Below are positions 21,160 through 30,810 of a DNA stretch of 64,000 bases, one piece after another (the first letter of the stretch is position 1; each line of letters begins with the position of its first letter). The translations under genes and the position numbers were made by a program. The stretch is from Shewanella ulleungensis (GTDB taxonomy: Bacteria > Pseudomonadota > Gammaproteobacteria > Enterobacterales > Shewanellaceae), in the NCBI RefSeq assembly GCF_014648315.1, contig NZ_BMQW01000008.1:1-64000 (forward strand). The letters are read 5' to 3'. The notes under the pieces are model-generated. The model had not been told where the DNA came from. It did no database searches and saw only the letters and a list, made by a program, of their open reading frames with translations.

Positions 21160-22227
21160 TTAATTAAATAGAGATATTAATTGCGGCTCTTGTTTAACTA
21201 GGCTTTGATAAATAGTTAACTGGTTTAATGCACGGTCTAGATTATGCTGCGGATGTTCAATAGTAAAATAAACATCCCCACTTAAATAGTCGCTTAAAAA
21301 ACGCGTACCAAGCATCAATGCCATCACCTTAATACCCAACCATAAGCTCTGTTTTTCTAATGGTGTAATAATTGTGCTTAGTGCTTTTACATAGGCATTT
21401 GTGGCGCTAATAATAATCTCAGGCCGGGCATAAACATGATTTAGTGCGGTTGAGTCTTCGGGTTCAGGAGAACAAAATGCCCGCACCATATCACCAAAGT
21501 CATACATTAAATAACCAGACATACAGGTATCTAAGTCAATAATTGCCATGCTAGACATATCGCGTTTATCAAAGAGCATGTTATTAATTTTGGTATCATT
21601 GTGACATATGCGCCTAGGTAGTTTCGCCTCAAAATCTGCTAACAATAGCAAAATATCTGTTTGCGACAACACGAAATCAACCCATTTTTGACACGTTGAT
21701 AATCTGCTATGAGTATCGCCTGCCGCAGCTTGAGTTAATTGATGGATACGCTGAGGTAGATTTAAAAAGTTGGGGATGACATCAACGATGCTGTCTGAGG
21801 GCATATCGCTAAGAGCTGATGCAAAATGACCAAAAGCATGAGCGGCCACTTCAGCTTGATGTACCTGAGTCACCACTTCAATTGTATGGCTGTATTCGAT
21901 GTAATCAATCGCGCGCCAAAAACCTTGCGTACCCAAGTTGAGTCCAAGGTCGCCGCTGTCAGTCATCACAGGGCTCACCACTTGCAACGCATACTGGTTA
22001 TGTTGGCGTTTAGATGATAAATGCCGACTTATTTTAGCGGCATTATTCACTACCACTTCAGGCAAAGTAAAGACTGAAGTATTGATTCGTTGTAGTACTA
22101 TTTTTTTAGCTGAATCGGTCACAAAAAAAGTGTGGTTAATATGCCCATTACCCAGGCGGCTAATGGTTGCATTAACCGAATCAATACCAAACTGAGGCAA
22201 CACAACTTGCCTAATAAACTCAATCAA
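21160..22227 (-). CDS. APH-fold phosphotransferase (NahK-like)
   Basis: A 355-residue kinase of the aminoglycoside phosphotransferase / choline kinase fold. The N-terminal ATP site (ISRLGNGHINHTFFV), the catalytic loop with HNDTKINNMLFD and the metal-binding IDLDTCMSG are all present, so it should be active. The stretch LQRINTSVFTLPE resembles N-acetylhexosamine 1-kinases of the NahK group, which suggests a sugar or small-alcohol substrate, but sequence alone cannot settle this. It is not evidence of antibiotic resistance. It is 44 bases upstream of yjjG on the same strand and may be co-transcribed. Confidence 0.75.
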   Translation of the reverse strand: MIEFIRQVVLPQFGIDSVNATISRLGNGHINHTFFVTDSAKKIVLQRINTSVFTLPEVVVNNAAKISRHLSSKRQHNQYALQVVSPVMTDSGDLGLNLGTQGFWRAIDYIEYSHTIEVVTQVHQAEVAAHAFGHFASALSDMPSDSIVDVIPNFLNLPQRIHQLTQAAAGDTHSRLSTCQKWVDFVLSQTDILLLLADFEAKLPRRICHNDTKINNMLFDKRDMSSMAIIDLDTCMSGYLMYDFGDMVRAFCSPEPEDSTALNHVYARPEIIISATNAYVKALSTIITPLEKQSLWLGIKVMALMLGTRFLSDYLSGDVYFTIEHPQHNLDRALNQLTIYQSLVKQEPQLISLFN

Positions 22228-22319
22228 TCAAACACTCCACTGACATGATTAGTAGCCCGCATCTTACTCACGTTCTAGGCTCTTAAAATAGAGGTTTCTA
22301 CAAACAATAGCCTTATATA

Positions 22320-23609
22320 TTATTGACTCAATAATGATTCAAACTGCGAGTTTTGCATCAATGCTGCTTGGCTACCTTTTAGGCTAAATTCATAACCACA
22401 CAATTTGAAATTACCACGCAATGCCACATGATTCACCATGACTGTTTTATCTAATGGGGAAAATCTCGCTTCGGTTGCACCATCGGCAACCAAGTCTACT
22501 GTCATGGGTCTAAATTGACTGCCATCATTAAACTCAAGATTTGCGCAGGTTTTATCACCCACAGCGCTAGCTAAACGCCATAAGTTCTGCGCATCACTGG
22601 CATCACCTAACCAACGTAAAATAAGCACATCACCTTCAAGCGCAAGCCAAAAACCATCGGGCAGCTTAACCATTTGCCGAGTCATACTCATGGGCTCAAT
22701 AACACCTTGAGTCATTTGTGACTCGCCTTCATCATCAGAATTTGAAAAAGCATTGACCATTAGCATCACAAGGTAAATCACTAAACAAACAACCGCTATA
22801 CCAGCTAAAATTTTACTGGCAAGAATCAACTTCGCCTGATGCGACTTAGCCACATTAATCCATGATTTAGCCAACTCTGTAATCGATCCAGATTTTAATG
22901 CATCTTGATCTACATACAATGGCTGATGACTTCGTTCGCGATTTACTGCAAAAATATCATCGTCAGATTTATCGTCAATGTGGCCATGCATATATGGTTC
23001 ATCGTGCATGCTGTCAGTATTCGTCACAACGGTGTGATCGTCCTCTTCCGTTGCTGAATGTGACGTAGCAACGGCCTGCAAAACGCTCTTCTGTTGCTCC
23101 GCATAGTCATGTGAATCATGGTCAAGCTCATTAACAGGCGCATCGTCAGGAGACGTAGGTAAAAATTGGCCTTTCAGTACCGGATCTTGTCGGCGATGCA
23201 TCGCACTAGGTGCCGCCCCCATAACCATATTAGGGCCATAATAACCAAGCACATACTGGATTTGATTTTTGCTCGGTAAAAAACTCAAATAAGCGCCACA
23301 AGCCAAGCCAAATAAAAATAATCCCGCTAATGCACCAAATGGCGCCATAAAGTATGCCGATATACCAAAAATCAATATCGGTAATAAGCAGACAATAGCC
23401 AGTTTAATGGTTTTGTTCGCATCAATTAAACGTCGCGCTGCAGACAAACCTACTACTGGTAATGACATTAAAGTGAATATCAAAATGATGACACTTGCAG
23501 GAAATACTATGGTTGCAATACTCAACAACGCAAATGCTGCAAATACTATGGCCATTAACCTTAGACCCGTGTCACGACCTTCGCGGCACAGCAGGGTTTT
23601 TACTAACAT
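22320..23609 (-). CDS. Hypothetical multi-pass membrane protein
   Basis: I do not recognise a named family. The 429-residue protein has four hydrophobic helices in the first 115 residues, then an acidic, histidine-containing cytoplasmic-type region (about 130-240, with a DHDSHDYAE-like stretch), another helix (about 265-285), and a C-terminal globular part ending in LLSQ. The ATG at 23609 is preferred over an adjacent upstream TTG because AGGAA lies about seven bases before it. It stands alone on the minus strand, divergent from gmk across 368 bases. Two conserved-looking Cys occur in the C-terminal domain. Confidence 0.6.
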   Translation of the reverse strand: MLVKTLLCREGRDTGLRLMAIVFAAFALLSIATIVFPASVIILIFTLMSLPVVGLSAARRLIDANKTIKLAIVCLLPILIFGISAYFMAPFGALAGLFLFGLACGAYLSFLPSKNQIQYVLGYYGPNMVMGAAPSAMHRRQDPVLKGQFLPTSPDDAPVNELDHDSHDYAEQQKSVLQAVATSHSATEEDDHTVVTNTDSMHDEPYMHGHIDDKSDDDIFAVNRERSHQPLYVDQDALKSGSITELAKSWINVAKSHQAKLILASKILAGIAVVCLVIYLVMLMVNAFSNSDDEGESQMTQGVIEPMSMTRQMVKLPDGFWLALEGDVLILRWLGDASDAQNLWRLASAVGDKTCANLEFNDGSQFRPMTVDLVADGATEARFSPLDKTVMVNHVALRGNFKLCGYEFSLKGSQAALMQNSQFESLLSQ

Positions 23610-23977
23610 CAAACATTCCTATATTGGTTTACTGAGTCGATTTGTAATAAATGTTTTAAATACAATGCATTAACCTTGTTAATTACCATAAGCATTGCAG
23701 ATACAACGTTGGCAAACGTGACAAATAAGACATAACAAATTGTCATTTCACATAATAGCGCAAAGCCTACAGAATTTATCTTATAAAGCCAGACCCAATG
23801 CGAGTTTTAAGCAATTATTTTATTGAAGACATATCTTAGTATCTATCTCAATATTTCTATTGTTGCATCACACTTGTTAGACGTAATTCTAAAGGTTTAT
23901 AGCGCTAGCATAACCTTACTATTAACGAGTATAATATTAAGCTTTCTTAATGAATATTCGGATGAGAAACCCAATTT
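23610..23977. other. 368-base intergenic region before gmk
   Basis: AT-rich gap between the divergent membrane protein gene and gmk, with no supportable open frame. A TATAAT on the plus strand (23930-23935), about 43 bases before the gmk ATG, is the best promoter candidate; its -35 is weak. Nothing else is recognised. Confidence 0.4.
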
Positions 23978-24601
23978 ATGAGCACTCGTGGAAATCTTTT
24001 TATTGTGTCAGCCCCTAGCGGCGCAGGTAAATCATCTCTTATCTCGGCACTATTAAAAGATAAACCCAGCGATAAACAGGTTTCTGTATCGCACACCACT
24101 CGTCAGCCTCGCCCAGGCGAAATTAACGGCCAACATTACCATTTTGTCGACGTTGAACAATTTAAAGCATTAATATCTCAAGATGCATTTATTGAGTGGG
24201 CTGAAGTTTTTGGTAATTATTACGGCACATCAAAAACCGTAATAGAGCAAACACTAGAAAAAGGTATTGACGTATTTTTAGATATCGACTGGCAAGGTGG
24301 CGAGCAAGTTAAAAAGCTCATGCCTTATGCTGTTGGAGTGTTTATTTTACCTCCATCAAAAGCCGAACTTGAGCGCCGCTTAACGGGCCGAGGTCAAGAC
24401 AGCCAAGAAGTCATCGACTCACGTATGGCGCAGGCAGTATCCGAAATGTCACACTTTTCACAATATGAATTTGTGATTGTAAATGATGACTTTGACAATG
24501 CTTTGGCAGATTTAACCGCGATTATTCGCAGTCAAAGGTTAACCTGTGCTAGTCAGCAGCATACCCACAATGATATGCTTGTTGATCTCTTGGCAGATTA
24601 A
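23978..24601 (+). CDS. gmk: Guanylate kinase
   Basis: Phosphorylates GMP to GDP with ATP. The 207-residue protein has the Walker A loop [10 protein letters not shown] (11-20), the GMP-binding [11 protein letters not shown], and the [10 protein letters not shown] region. It begins the conserved gmk-rpoZ-spoT arrangement, where GDP/GTP synthesis, the RNA polymerase omega subunit and (p)ppGpp metabolism lie together. It is of normal length and appears intact. Confidence 0.97.
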   Translation: MSTRGNLFIVSAPSGAGKSSLISALLKDKPSDKQVSVSHTTRQPRPGEINGQHYHFVDVEQFKALISQDAFIEWAEVFGNYYGTSKTVIEQTLEKGIDVFLDIDWQGGEQVKKLMPYAVGVFILPPSKAELERRLTGRGQDSQEVIDSRMAQAVSEMSHFSQYEFVIVNDDFDNALADLTAIIRSQRLTCASQQHTHNDMLVDLLAD

Positions 24602-24661
24602 TTGTCATAGTGTACAATTTTGCGTCATTTTTTCCCATAGATAACACTGGAGTTTCAACAC

Positions 24662-24940
24662 ATGGCTCGCGTAACTGTAGAAGACGCCGTAAACAAAATC
24701 GGCAACCGTTTTGATATGATCCTGGTTGCAGCGCGTCGCGCACGCCAAATCGCTGTGCAAGGTAAAGACCCTATGGTTGATGAGATGAATGATAAACCTA
24801 CGGTTATCGCTTTACGTGAAATCGAATTAGGTTTAGTCACCTCAAACACTTTAGATGCTGATGAGCGCCAAACTGTTCGTGAACGTGAAGCTGCTGAAAT
24901 TGCCGCTGTCGCAGCCATTGCAGAAGGCCGCGTTTTATAA
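24662..24940 (+). CDS. rpoZ: RNA polymerase omega subunit
   Basis: Omega helps assemble beta-prime and forms part of the ppGpp site 1 of RNA polymerase. The 92-residue protein has the typical N-terminus [28 protein letters not shown]-like region and the conserved [13 protein letters not shown]. It sits 60 bases after gmk and 13 bases before spoT; the spoT ribosome-binding site GGAG overlaps its end. Confidence 0.97.
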   Translation: MARVTVEDAVNKIGNRFDMILVAARRARQIAVQGKDPMVDEMNDKPTVIALREIELGLVTSNTLDADERQTVREREAAEIAAVAAIAEGRVL

Positions 24941-24953
24941 GGAGTAGCGCCAC

Positions 24954-27061
24954 TTGTATCTGTTTGAAGGTCTAAAAGAGTCAGCGTCCAGCTATTTAGA
25001 GCCGGAACAAGTAGAATTACTCAAGCAGGCCTATTTGGTTGCGCGTGATGCCCATGAAGGGCAAATGCGCACAAGTGGCGAGCCTTACATTACCCATCCA
25101 GTTGCGGTTAGCCGCATCTTGGCAGACATGCGTCTCGATCACGAGTCACTTATGGCTGCCTTGCTCCACGACACCATTGAAGACACCCCTGTAACCAAAG
25201 AAGAGTTAACTGAACTGTTTGGTATTACGGTTGCTGAATTAGTCGAAGGTGTATCTAAGCTAGACAAAATTAAGTTTCGCGACAAAAAAGAAGCCCAAGC
25301 GGAAAATTTCCGTAAAATGATGATGGCAATGACTCAAGATATTCGAGTTATTCTTATCAAATTGGCTGACCGTACACACAACATGCGCACGCTAGGAGCT
25401 CTTCGTCCTGACAAGCGTCGTCGTATTGCTCGTGAAACCTTAGAGATTTACGCACCGATTGCTAACCGGTTAGGTATTCACAATATCAAAATCGAACTTG
25501 AAGATTTAGGTTTTCAAGCCTACTACCCTATGCGACATAGGGTCATCCGCGATGTAGTAAAAGCTGCGCGTGGCAATCGCAAAGAGCTGATCAACAGCAT
25601 TGAATCGGCTATCGAATCTCGTCTTGAAGAAGCAGGTATCCCCGCAAAAGTTAAAGGCCGCGAAAAAAACCTCTATTCTATTTACCGTAAAATGCGCAGT
25701 AAAGAGCTTCAATTTCAAGAAGTTATGGATATTTACGCCTTTAGAATCATTGTCGATTCTATTGACACCAGCTACCGTGTGCTCGGTGCAATGCACGGCC
25801 TATACAAGCCTCGCCCAGGCCGTTTCAAAGATTATATTGCCATTCCGAAAGCCAATGGCTATCAGTCATTACACACCTCATTATTTGGCCCACATGCAGT
25901 TCCAGTTGAAGTGCAAATCCGCACCGAAGAAATGGACCAAATGGCAGACAAAGGGGTTGCTGCACATTGGATGTATAAAAATAATACTGATGCAGCAAAA
26001 CAAAACACGACTCAAGTTCGTGCTCACAAGTGGATGCAAAGCTTGCTTGAGCTACAGCAAAGTGCGAGCAGCTCATTTGAGTTTGTTGAAAACGTTAAAA
26101 CCGAATTATTCCCAGAAGAAATTTACGTCTTTACTCCAGAAGGTCGGATCTTAGAGTTACCCGTTAATTCCACCCCTGTCGATTTTGCCTATGAAGTGCA
26201 TACCGATGTAGGTAATACCTGTGTGGGTGCAAGAGTTAATCGCCAGGCGTACCCATTAAGCCAACCGCTTATTTCAGGGCAAACAGTTGAAATTATTACG
26301 GCTAAAGGTGCAAGACCAAACGCTGCATGGCTAAACTTTGTCGTCACAGGTAAAGCGCGCGGCAAAATTCGTCAAGTACTGAAAAGCCTTAAAGGTGATA
26401 ACGCTATTGCGCTCGGTAGACGTTTATTAAATCATGCTTTGGTGATACTAAGCTCGAAACAATACCCACTGAATTACTAGAAAAAGTGATCAAAGAAACC
26501 AAGCATAGCTCCCTAGACTCATTGCTGGCTGATATTGGTTTAGGTAATGCGATGAGTATTGTGATTGCACAACGTTTAGTTGGCGAACAGTTTGACTCAC
26601 ATGATAACAACAAAGAAAAACCACAAATGCCCATCCGTGGAGCTGAGGGTATGTTAGTCACTTATGCTAATTGTTGTCGCCCTATTCCTGGCGATGCCGT
26701 TATTGCTCATGTGAGTCCAGGCAAAGGTTTAGTTGTTCATATGGAAAGCTGTGCCAACATACGTGGTTATCAAGGTGAACCAGACAAGTACATCTCTGTA
26801 CATTGGGACAACGTAGAAGGCGCAGAATACCAAGCCAATCTTCGTGTTGAAATTGTAAACCATCAGGGTGCGTTAGCTAAAATCACGTCTATCATCGCAT
26901 CTGCTGGATCTAATATTCACAACCTCAGTACCGAAGAACGTGATGGCCGTGTGTATTTGATTAATTTACGTATTTCAGTTAAAGATCGTGTTCATCTTGC
27001 AAACGTTATGCGCAGAATACGTGTTTTACCTGAAGTACTACGAACGTCAAGAAACCGTTAA
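24954..27061 (+). pseudogene. spoT: spoT split by a one-base frameshift
   Basis: SpoT makes and degrades (p)ppGpp. The first frame starts at TTG (24954, GGAG eight bases upstream) and encodes 508 residues: the HD hydrolase (HPVAVSRILADM, LLHDTIEDTP), the synthetase and the TGS domain. It then runs out of frame after LGRRLLNHAL and stops at 26480. Restoring one G in the GG at 26441-26442 continues the frame as GDTKLETIPTELLEKVIKE and joins a second open frame through 27061, which holds the helical part, the CCRPIPGD zinc-finger-like motif and the ACT domain, ending TSRNR. Homologues are about 700 residues and continuous. The break may be real or a homopolymer sequencing error. Confidence 0.92.
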
Positions 27062-27089
27062 ATACAGATAACCATAAAGAGAATTCAAC

Positions 27090-27473
27090 ATGGCTGAAAA
27101 AATTATCATCGCAACCGACAAAGCTCCACAAGCTATTGGTACTTACTCACAAGCAGTTAAAGTCGGTAGTACCGTTTATCTTTCAGGTCAGATCCCGTTA
27201 GATCCAAAAACCATGACCATGGTAAGCGATGATTTTGCCGAACAAGTTGTACAAGTGTTCGAAAATTTAACCGCTGTATGTGACGCTGCTGGCGGAAAAA
27301 TGAGTGACATAGTTAAGCTGAATATCTTCTTAACTGATTTATCGCATTTTGCCACGGTAAACGAAATTATGAGCCGTTACTTCCAACAACCTTACCCTGC
27401 TCGTGCCGCCATTGGTGTGAAAGAGTTACCAAAAGGTTCATTGGTTGAAATGGATGGAATAATGGAAATATAA
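27090..27473 (+). CDS. ridA: RidA family reactive enamine/imine deaminase
   Basis: Hydrolyses reactive 2-aminoacrylate and related enamines made by PLP enzymes. The 127-residue protein is of family length and has the active-site stretch around TYSQAVKVG, the central [11 protein letters not shown], and the C-terminal signature with [20 protein letters not shown], including the substrate-binding Arg and Glu. It lies 28 bases after spoT, a conserved position in Gammaproteobacteria, and is followed by a terminator. Confidence 0.94.
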   Translation: MAEKIIIATDKAPQAIGTYSQAVKVGSTVYLSGQIPLDPKTMTMVSDDFAEQVVQVFENLTAVCDAAGGKMSDIVKLNIFLTDLSHFATVNEIMSRYFQQPYPARAAIGVKELPKGSLVEMDGIMEI

Positions 27474-27496
27474 GTACAGCTGTGCAATATTATCTT

Positions 27497-27519
27497 AAGG
27501 TGCCTTTGGCGCCTTTTTT
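27497..27519 (+). terminator. Terminator after ridA
   Basis: AAGGTGCC (27497-27504) pairs with GGCGCCTT (27508-27515, one G-T pair), followed by a T run. It closes the gmk-rpoZ-spoT-ridA unit. Confidence 0.85.
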
Positions 27520-27873
27520 ATTGCCTATGGCTTTTCGTTGTAGAGTAATTGCTCAATATCTATTGTTTATTCAATAGATTCTGATAACGTAATTATAGCG
27601 TGACCCTGCACACATACTGTGCAAACTGTTTGCGCCAGCGCACAAAAATGGCCATACTAAACTAATCATTATCAAGCGTAGTAACTGTTTGGTCATGCTG
27701 GGGAATTATAATTAGCGTTAACCAAGACGAAGGCTAGAAGGCAGAGTGTTATATTAAATACTAAAGCGCGGTCTCCCAAAATAAAGTCGCTTTAGATTCA
27801 CTAAGTTTGAGATGTTAGAACGATTAAGCTGATTAATATAACTAGTAAGAAAGCCAAAATAACAATAAAGAAT
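27520..27873. other. 354-base intergenic region before acyl-CoA ligase
   Basis: No open frame is supportable here. It contains a perfect palindrome, GCAAAC-T-GTTTGC (27621-27633), listed separately, and AT-rich stretches that may hold the promoter of the ligase gene. TATAAT-like sequences are present but no clear -35/-10 pair could be fixed. Confidence 0.4.
27621..27633. promoter_or_regulatory. Palindrome GCAAACTGTTTGC, candidate PsrA-type operator
   Basis: A perfect 13-base palindrome about 240 bases upstream of the acyl-CoA ligase gene. Half-site CAAAC/GTTTG resembles the reported operator of the fatty-acid regulator PsrA, although the published spacing is two to four bases and here it is one. 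The assignment is a guess from motif and target gene. Confidence 0.3.
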
Positions 27874-29541
27874 ATGGAAGTGCCGATGGAAAATTTAATT
27901 AAAACTCCTGTTGAGATGTTGTCTCATTGGGTAGAAACACAAGGTGATAGTATTTACCTTCGCCAGCCAGTTGGCGGCAAATATGTAGATTTAACTTGGC
28001 GCGAAGTTCAGCAGAAGGTTCAGAAGATCGCTGGTTCACTTCGTCATCTAGGATTAAAGCGTGGCGACAAAGTTGCCGTACTGTCAAAAAACTGCGCTGA
28101 GTGGTTTATTGTCGATTTAGCCTTAATGTACGGTGGTTACATCAGCGTGCCTATTTACCCAACAGCGAATGCTGAAACAATTCGCTATGTTGTTGAGCAC
28201 AGCGGAGTTAAGGCTGTATTTACCGGTAAACTAGACCACTGGGCAGAACAAGAAGCCGCTATTGGAGGAGAGATCCTACGCTTGGCTATGCCGTACGAAA
28301 CAATGCCAGCCCAATATCATTGGGAACAGCTGTTAACTCTTGGCCAGCCATTAATTGATGAGCCTCTGCCAACAACAGACCAGGTTATGACTCTCATTTA
28401 TACTTCGGGTTCAACGGGCAAACCTAAAGGTGCGATTCAAACATTTGCCAGCTACGCTTGGGCATGTGAAGCGGTTGTTCGCGACTTAAAAACCAACACC
28501 ACTGATCGTCTACTATCCTACTTACCACTCGCTCATATTACTGAGCGTGTTGCAATTGAAGGCTCATCGTATTATTCAGGCTCTACTGTTGCTTTTGTCG
28601 AAAGCCTCGACTCATTTGTGGATGATATTCAACGCTGCCGCCCTACGGTGTTTTTCTCAGTACCGCGGTTGTGGACAGTATTCCAGCTCAATATTATCAA
28701 TAAGATTGGTGAGAAAAAACTTAAAACATTATTAAAGTTGCCTATCGTTAGCAGTATAGTCAAACGCAAAATCAAAAAAGGATTAGGGCTAGATCAAGCT
28801 CGCTTAAATGGCTCTGGTTCGGCGCCTATTCCACCATCATTAATACAATGGTACCACTCAATTGGCATTGATATTTGTGAGGCGTGGGGTATGACAGAAA
28901 ACAGCGCTTACTCGATTATTAATTATCCGTTTAATCCCAATAAAATTGGTACTGTTGGCCGCCCAGTTGAAGGCAGTTTAGTACGCAAAAGTGAGCAAGG
29001 GGAACTGTTAGTTAAAAGCCCTGGATTAATGAGTGGCTACTACCTTCAAGAAGAAGCGACCAAAGCAGCGTTTGCAGAAGATGGGTTTTTCTATACTGGC
29101 GATTTATGTGAAATTGATGAAGACGGCTATATAGAGATTACAGGCCGGGTTAAAGACAACTTTAAAACGTCGAAAGGTAAGTATGTTGCCCCTGTGCCAA
29201 TCGAGCGCAAGCTAGCTCAAGACTCACACGTTGAGCTTATCTGTGTCATCGGCTCAGGCTTACCGCACCCTGTTGCATTAGTTCAGCTTTCAGAAGGCTC
29301 TAAACTGCAACCTCGCGAAGAAGTAAGAACATCATTAAAAGAGACTCTGGATAGTGTTAATCCACATCTAGAGTCACATGAACATGTTGATGCCATTGTG
29401 GTCGTTAACGATGAATGGACCATCGAAAATGATGTGCTAACACCCACACTTAAAATTAAACGCCACGTGCTTGAAAAATCATTTAGCGCTAAAGTTGATG
29501 GTGTACGTGGAGCCGTAATTCGTTGGGAAGATGAGTTGTAA
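27874..29541 (+). CDS. Long-chain acyl-CoA synthetase (AMP-forming)
   Basis: ANL-superfamily enzyme that activates a fatty acid through an acyl-adenylate and joins it to CoA. The 555-residue protein has the P-loop-like IYTSGSTGKPKG, the motif GMTENSAYSI, TGDLCEIDEDGYIEITGR, and the C-terminal hinge KDNFKTSKGKYVAP. The TGR.KD.FKTSKGK form and long gate region fit the FAA1-type (COG1022) ligases rather than classical FadD. The start may be 27874 or Met5 (27886). It stands alone between two terminators, with a long upstream region containing a candidate operator. Chain-length preference is not visible. Confidence 0.88.
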   Translation: MEVPMENLIKTPVEMLSHWVETQGDSIYLRQPVGGKYVDLTWREVQQKVQKIAGSLRHLGLKRGDKVAVLSKNCAEWFIVDLALMYGGYISVPIYPTANAETIRYVVEHSGVKAVFTGKLDHWAEQEAAIGGEILRLAMPYETMPAQYHWEQLLTLGQPLIDEPLPTTDQVMTLIYTSGSTGKPKGAIQTFASYAWACEAVVRDLKTNTTDRLLSYLPLAHITERVAIEGSSYYSGSTVAFVESLDSFVDDIQRCRPTVFFSVPRLWTVFQLNIINKIGEKKLKTLLKLPIVSSIVKRKIKKGLGLDQARLNGSGSAPIPPSLIQWYHSIGIDICEAWGMTENSAYSIINYPFNPNKIGTVGRPVEGSLVRKSEQGELLVKSPGLMSGYYLQEEATKAAFAEDGFFYTGDLCEIDEDGYIEITGRVKDNFKTSKGKYVAPVPIERKLAQDSHVELICVIGSGLPHPVALVQLSEGSKLQPREEVRTSLKETLDSVNPHLESHEHVDAIVVVNDEWTIENDVLTPTLKIKRHVLEKSFSAKVDGVRGAVIRWEDEL

Positions 29542-29567
29542 TTTTGCAATAATTTTTTTGCATTAAC

Positions 29568-29607
29568 GTCAAAAAAAATACACGCTAATTGCGTGTATTT
29601 TTTTGAC
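29568..29607 (+). terminator. Strong terminator after acyl-CoA ligase
   Basis: A near-perfect stem of about 17 pairs (GTCAAAAAAAATACACGC with GCGTGTATTTTTTTGAC) encloses TAATT. The T-rich right arm acts as the tract. It lies 26 bases after the stop. Confidence 0.85.
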
Positions 29608-29684
29608 ATATTCTGTCAATATACGCGCAATTAAATAGGCAGTACTAATGTAGTGCAACCTACCCTTACAAGGCAGACTAAATC

Positions 29685-30614
29685 ATGTTAATTGCGTTAT
29701 CCATTATTGGCGGTTTTATTATTTTAACCTTTGGAGCTGAGGCATTAGTGCGTGGCGCCAGTGCTGTAGCGCTACGTTTGGGTATTGCCCCGCTTATCAT
29801 TGGGTTAACTATTGTTGCCTTTGGTACCAGCGCTCCTGAACTCGCCGTTAGCGTAAAATCAGCCCTTGCTGGTAACCCAGGCATCGCGTTAGGTAATGTT
29901 GTCGGCTCTAACATCGTTAACATTGGCCTTATTTTAGCGATAACAGCGTTGATACGCCCTATTACCGTGCAATCACAAATGGTTAAGCGCGATATTCCTA
30001 TCATGATCGCCGCATCGGTTTTAGTGTGGTTTTTATTACTCGATGGCGATGTCAGCTTTATAGACGGAGCCATTTTATTTAGCCTATTGCTTGGTTATTT
30101 AGGCTTTAGTTATATCAGCTCAAAAAATAATCCCGAAGAGTTAGACATTGATGCCACACCACAAAAACCACTGTTGTCAGTACTGCTCATTGCAGTAGGT
30201 ATTGCCATGTTAGTTGGCGGTGGAATTTTGTTTGTCGATGGTGCGGTTGATTTAGCCAAACAGTTCGGCATTAGTGAAGTCATTATCGGCTTAACGATTG
30301 TGGCGATTGGCACCAGTATGCCTGAACTGGTCACCTCGGTGATGGCCGCATTAAAAGGTCAAAGCGATATTGCTATTGGTAACGTTGTTGGCTCGAACAT
30401 TTTTAACGTACTGGGTATTTTAGGTGCTACCGCATTAATTCACCCAGTGTCTGCTGCTGGCTTTAATGAAATCGATTTTATCGCCATGCTGATTTTCGCC
30501 ATTATGGTTTTGCCATTTGCCTGGAGTGGCTTACGCATTGGCCGCCGTGAAGGCGGTGTGTTACTCGCTGGATACCTGGGCTATACCAGCTATTTGGTTA
30601 TGCAAGTGGTGTAA
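29685..30614 (+). CDS. yrbG: Calcium/sodium antiporter, YrbG family
   Basis: K-independent Na/Ca exchanger-like inner-membrane carrier. The 309-residue protein has about ten transmembrane helices arranged as two inverted halves. Each half carries the ion-binding alpha repeat: [15 protein letters not shown] with [12 protein letters not shown] (about 47-85) and [15 protein letters not shown] with [13 protein letters not shown] (about 207-243). The acidic residues that coordinate calcium (both PEL Glu) are present. E. coli yrbG encodes the same family; physiological substrate there is not firmly known. It stands alone between terminators. Confidence 0.92.
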   Translation: MLIALSIIGGFIILTFGAEALVRGASAVALRLGIAPLIIGLTIVAFGTSAPELAVSVKSALAGNPGIALGNVVGSNIVNIGLILAITALIRPITVQSQMVKRDIPIMIAASVLVWFLLLDGDVSFIDGAILFSLLLGYLGFSYISSKNNPEELDIDATPQKPLLSVLLIAVGIAMLVGGGILFVDGAVDLAKQFGISEVIIGLTIVAIGTSMPELVTSVMAALKGQSDIAIGNVVGSNIFNVLGILGATALIHPVSAAGFNEIDFIAMLIFAIMVLPFAWSGLRIGRREGGVLLAGYLGYTSYLVMQVV

Positions 30615-30654
30615 TCAACTCACTTATTCCGGTGACACATACTGAGTAAATCAA

Positions 30655-30684
30655 ATAAGGCCAACGACAATGTTGGCCTTATTT
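30655..30684 (+). terminator. Terminator after yrbG-like gene
   Basis: ATAAGGCCAAC (ending 30665) pairs with GTTGGCCTTAT (30672-30682) around GACAAT, flanked by A and T runs. Confidence 0.8.
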
Positions 30685-30810
30685 ATTGGCAACACAACAT
30701 GACATTTGTCACCCTGTTTTGGTGACCTTTGTGCCTGATAATCAAATCAGTGTTTCTCCATACTAGACCTATCCCAGCTTCATCTTGGTTGGGTTAATCA
30801 GGAGATAACC

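Noticed and set aside
21160-22227. Aminoglycoside resistance gene
   Set aside because: The fold is shared with many sugar and choline kinases; the sequence resembles NahK-like kinases more than resistance enzymes.
25600-26154. Open frame of 184 codons inside spoT
   Set aside because: It is out of frame with the conserved SpoT domains, which cover the region fully.
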